Position numbers and translations under genes: made by a program
The notes under the pieces: model-generated
What the model saw: only the letters and a program-made list of their open reading frames with translations
The model's database searches: none
Told to the model about the DNA's origin: nothing
In this document: positions 5,712 to 8,059 of the stretch, in pieces
Layout of the letters: each line of letters starts with the position of its first letter
Position numbering within the stretch: the first letter of the stretch is position 1
Source of the DNA: Methylovulum sp.
GTDB taxonomy: Bacteria > Pseudomonadota > Gammaproteobacteria > Methylococcales > Methylomonadaceae
NCBI GenBank assembly: GCA_016919605.1
Contig: JACXTQ010000392.1
Span: 1-8,059 of the forward strand
Length of the DNA: 8,059 nt
Direction of reading: 5' to 3'

Positions 5712-6614
5712 GTGACAATATTTAGTGATTTACTCGAAAATTTTTCTGATGATTTTGACAATAAGACATATCCAACAAATGTCTATTTTTATTTGCTTAA
5801 AAAGATAAAGCTTGCTAACTCACCTGAAGAGCTTGGAGTAGCTCTATCACATATGTTGGCATGGAAGGACGGAAAAGTTCGATTGAGCAACTCAGGTAGC
5901 GAACTTATGGAAATTACAGGTCTGCGTTATTCCATTAGCTCACCAAAACCTAACACATTAAATCAAAATCATATTGATGTTTTAAAATCAAACGATTTTT
6001 TTAATTGGGCGAAAAAAGTTCAAGATCACAATTCGTTTGATAATAAATTGATTACTGAGTTAAATAAAAAATTCAATTTATGGGCAACTATCGTAATTCC
6101 AGCGTTCTTACTACATTGCCTTAACAGTCGGCACTATCCAATTCTGGACAGATGGGTTTTAAACAGTTATGCATTTTTTAAAAACGATCCAAACAAGAAT
6201 TTAAATGCCACCTTAGATAATTATATTGGGTATCAAATATGGTGGAAACAGGTTCTTATTGAAGTGTATCCCGACTCATTCATCTTGACCGATGAACAAC
6301 TAAAAGCTGTTGATGCTTCACTTTGGGCATTAGGAAAACATCTTTATTCTTTGCAAGGAAATTTAGGAAGGTATTTATCAGATGTTGGCGATTTAGACGA
6401 ACTACCTATAAAAGCAACGTCGACCCCAATAACTGTGGGAACGGATTCAGACATATTCAAAAGGCGTGCAGTGGAATTATCAAAATTGTTTAATCAACGC
6501 AATGCTATAAAGCAAGCAGCAGAAGAATTTGGCATCGATTTATCATGCAAGCCCTCTTATTTACAGTATCCGGGATCGCATTTCGATAGGTGGCGTAAAC
6601 AAGGTTTTGTTTGA
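5712..6614 (+). CDS. Orphan A+T-rich protein with HhH-GPD-like segment, unknown function
   Basis: I do not recognise the family. The 300-residue protein looks soluble and mostly helical. Residues 141-149 (HYPILDRWV), preceded by a hydrophobic helix (ATIVIPAFLLHCL, 125-137), resemble the MutY segment HFPILDGNV that carries the catalytic Asp of HhH-GPD DNA glycosylases; D146 would be that residue. The glycine-rich hairpin LPGVGRSTAG that precedes it in MutY is missing, and no Fe-S cysteine cluster is present, so the glycosylase-like fold is a tentative inference. Later parts are VDASLWALGKHL (200-211) and a charged C-terminal helical block (FKRRAVELSKLF through HFDRWRKQ, about 249-298) that could bind nucleic acid. 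Base composition differs sharply from its neighbours: 5941-6000 has only 14 G/C of 60. That points to horizontal acquisition. It stands alone, after vapBC and before a terminator-like hairpin. A defence or DNA-modification role is speculation. Confidence 0.82.
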   Translation: MTIFSDLLENFSDDFDNKTYPTNVYFYLLKKIKLANSPEELGVALSHMLAWKDGKVRLSNSGSELMEITGLRYSISSPKPNTLNQNHIDVLKSNDFFNWAKKVQDHNSFDNKLITELNKKFNLWATIVIPAFLLHCLNSRHYPILDRWVLNSYAFFKNDPNKNLNATLDNYIGYQIWWKQVLIEVYPDSFILTDEQLKAVDASLWALGKHLYSLQGNLGRYLSDVGDLDELPIKATSTPITVGTDSDIFKRRAVELSKLFNQRNAIKQAAEEFGIDLSCKPSYLQYPGSHFDRWRKQGFV

Positions 6615-6629
6615 AGGCTAAGCCTTTTT
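6614..6629 (+). terminator. Weak intrinsic-terminator-like hairpin
   Basis: AAGGC at 6614-6618 pairs with GCCTT at 6622-6626 around the loop TAA, and five T run from 6625 to 6629. It overlaps the stop codon of the orphan gene. The 5-bp stem is short, so termination may be partial. Confidence 0.35.
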
Positions 6630-6871
6630 ATCTATCAATTTAACATAACGCTTATCCAAATGCCTCAAAAGGCTCGGCATCAACCACTCAACACAACACT
6701 AACCCATAACAATCAGTGTCCGCTTTCAGATAATTTCATCCCATCCAGTTTGGCAAGAACATCCAGAAACCTTACCAACACCCAAACCCCGCCGTTTTTC
6801 ATTTGTCTTTTACCTCCCCTATCAGGCACTATACACGCCCCTGCTTAACGCCTCACTTTTAGAGATTGTCC
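6630..6871. other. Intergenic stretch without a convincing gene
   Basis: C-rich and A-rich non-coding-looking sequence. Small inverted repeats are visible (ATGCC 6660-6664 with GGCAT 6676-6680; ACACT 6696-6700 with AGTGT 6715-6719), but no promoter of good quality. A 62-codon open frame from 6660 to 6848 lacks a ribosome site and protein-like composition. Confidence 0.4.
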
Positions 6872-7858
6872 ATGCTGCTTTGGCTTAAACGTATCACCCT
6901 GACCATAGTCTTGTTGTTACTTACCCTGTTCGCTTTCTTACGTTTCCAAGGCTGGCAACTGCTGGCCGCTTATACGGGGGGCGGTTTTGCGCGGAGCTTG
7001 CCCGATGCCCAGGCGTTTGCGCGGCAAAGCTGCACCACCACCGCCCCTATCCAAGTCTTAAGCTATAACGTGATGTACGGGTCGGCGTTTATTGAGGCGA
7101 TGGCGGCACGGTTTAAGCGCGAGGGTACAGGTAAGGGCGAGTTGCCGTGGTCGGTGCGTTTGCCGGAAATCCGCGAGCGTATCGCCAGCTTTGCCCCTGA
7201 TTTGATGGGTTTGCAGGAAATGGGCGAGGATGCCGATATTCAGGCGATAGTGGATAGGGGCCAGTACACGCTGGTCAGTTACCATTTAGGCAGCTTGCAG
7301 TACGGGGATTCGGCGTTGTTGTTTAAAACCGCGCGTTTTGAGCCATTGGATGCGGGGCAAATGTGGTTGGGCAATACGCCGGAGTTGCCGATGTCTTTGG
7401 GCTTTAAGCGGTTGGCGATGATCCGTTATGTCAACTGGGTGCTGTTGCGCGAGAAAGCCAGCGGCTTTACGTTTGTCTATATCAATACCCATTTTGACAA
7501 TGCGGGGGTGAACAAAGACCCCAGCGCGATGTTGTTCCGCGACCGTATCGCCAGTCTTGCCAAGGGCTTGCCGATTATTGTCACCGGCGATTTTAACACC
7601 ACCGCCCAAGAAGCCCGTTACCAGAACATTATCGGCGCAAACGAGATCCCGCCGTTACTGACTAATGCCTATACCTTGGCGCATAGCCCACCAGTGGATG
7701 CCGCCCTGCATCCTGATAAGCGTATCGACCATATCTTTGTCGGCGGCCCCTGTCAGGCGGAAGCCGAGCAATGGTTGATAGACACACGGCCTTTAAAAAA
7801 TGGTTTGCCAATGTCCGACCATGATCCGGTATTTGCCAAGTTGAAATTTATTCCCTAG
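6872..7858 (+). CDS. Membrane-anchored endonuclease/exonuclease/phosphatase (EEP) family protein
   Basis: The 328-residue protein starts with a signal-anchor-like segment (residues about 5-23, LKRITLTIVLLLLTLFAFL), so the enzyme domain should face the periplasm. The EEP fold motifs appear in order: N66 in LSYNVMYG, E116 in LMGLQEM (metal ligand), H207 in YINTHFDN, D240 and N242 in VTGDFNTT, D286 in RIDHIFV, and the D316-H317 pair in SDHDPV. All catalytic positions are therefore intact. The superfamily hydrolyses phosphodiesters in nucleic acids, inositol phosphates or sphingomyelin; the substrate is not evident, but a periplasmic location argues against a DNA repair role such as ExoIII. The ATG at 6872 is chosen over the TTG two codons earlier; only a weak AGAG precedes it. 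GC-rich codon use (38 G/C of 60 at 7141-7200) marks the return to the core genome. It converges on the glycine-zipper gene with a 9-bp gap. Confidence 0.9.
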   Translation: MLLWLKRITLTIVLLLLTLFAFLRFQGWQLLAAYTGGGFARSLPDAQAFARQSCTTTAPIQVLSYNVMYGSAFIEAMAARFKREGTGKGELPWSVRLPEIRERIASFAPDLMGLQEMGEDADIQAIVDRGQYTLVSYHLGSLQYGDSALLFKTARFEPLDAGQMWLGNTPELPMSLGFKRLAMIRYVNWVLLREKASGFTFVYINTHFDNAGVNKDPSAMLFRDRIASLAKGLPIIVTGDFNTTAQEARYQNIIGANEIPPLLTNAYTLAHSPPVDAALHPDKRIDHIFVGGPCQAEAEQWLIDTRPLKNGLPMSDHDPVFAKLKFIP

Positions 7859-7867
7859 TGTCAGGGG

Positions 7868-8059
7868 TTATCTGCCACCAAATTCATTGCCCAATACGGC
7901 TCCAGCCACCGCACCAACGCCAGTGGCTAAAGGGTCGCCGCCGCCCAGTTCGTAGCCGACTACGCCACCGACCACGCCACCCGCCAAGCCTGACATAGTG
8001 CCGCCGCGTCTGTTATTAGAGGGGTAGTAGGGATAAGGTTGTGGGCGCGGTTGCGGATA
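7868..8059 (-). CDS. Glycine-zipper 2TM-type outer membrane protein, C-terminal part
   Basis: Reading the minus strand from the window edge gives 63 residues ending in TAA at 7868-7870; the N-terminus lies outside. A Pro/Tyr-rich stretch (PQPRPQPYPYYP, residues 2-13) is followed by two glycine-zipper segments: GLAGGVVGGVVGYELGGG (24-41) and ATGVGAVAGAVLGNEFG (45-61). This matches the glycine-zipper 2TM domain found in 17-kDa-antigen-like and SlyB-like envelope lipoproteins. The G-x3-G spacing allows tight packing of two membrane hairpin helices. A signal peptide or lipobox would be expected upstream but cannot be seen. The role is probably structural in the cell envelope. Confidence 0.82.
   Translation of the reverse strand, partial: YPQPRPQPYPYYPSNNRRGGTMSGLAGGVVGGVVGYELGGGDPLATGVGAVAGAVLGNEFGGR

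Noticed and set aside
6640..6720. attC-like (integron cassette) site after the orphan gene
   Set aside because: A TAAC-containing stretch and nested short inverted repeats suggested it, but no GTTRRRY core or matching complementary box follows at a suitable distance, and no integrase is in view.
6660..6848. A 62-codon open frame before the EEP gene
   Set aside because: It has no ribosome site, no recognisable domain and a Pro/Thr/Asn-rich translation; it looks like chance openness in C-rich intergenic DNA.

Overview
The window looks like a chromosomal segment of a gammaproteobacterium. An orphan heme d1-type radical SAM gene (nirJ), a stand-alone NuoM-like protein and the mixed codon style would fit a methanotroph-like lineage (Methylococcales), but no marker here proves that. 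Most of the DNA is moderately GC-rich and tightly packed with housekeeping-style genes. The stretch from about 4560 to 6870 is looser, partly very A+T rich and accessory in character.

Layout: (1) 1-386 is the 3' end of an AraC-family regulator, truncated by the window edge. (2) On the minus strand, a NuoM-like antiporter-type membrane protein (2769-1219) is followed after 74 bp by a PAP2 phosphatase (1144-455), which converges on the araC-type gene. The NuoM-like protein keeps the channel lysines but has Gln at the position of the essential TM5 glutamate of complex I NuoM. A strong 10-bp hairpin (2823-2853) lies just upstream of its likely start. (3) A small four-helix membrane protein (3043-3387, GTG start) runs divergently from it and converges, with a 20-bp 3' overlap, on nirJ (4516-3368, minus).

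(4) The accessory segment starts with two inverted copies of a short palindromic repeat (4651-4676 and 4708-4737). Next comes a VapBC-type toxin-antitoxin pair (4763-5418, ATGA overlap), then a third copy of the repeat (5480-5507), so the pair sits between direct repeats. It ends with an A+T-rich orphan gene (5712-6614, GTG start) preceded by an inverted repeat and followed by a small terminator-like hairpin. The orphan protein carries a HYPILD segment resembling the catalytic-Asp loop of HhH-GPD DNA glycosylases such as MutY, but it lacks the rest of the recognisable motif. (5) A membrane-anchored endonuclease/exonuclease/phosphatase (EEP) family protein (6872-7858) converges on the 3' end of a glycine-zipper outer-membrane-type protein (7868-8059, minus) cut by the window edge.

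The genes do not form one pathway. The points most worth attention are the altered NuoM-like protein, the orphan nirJ, and the small accessory island with its repeats, VapBC pair and orphan HhH-like protein. I do not see a clearly new multi-gene system. No tRNA, rRNA, CRISPR array, transposase or integrase was seen.
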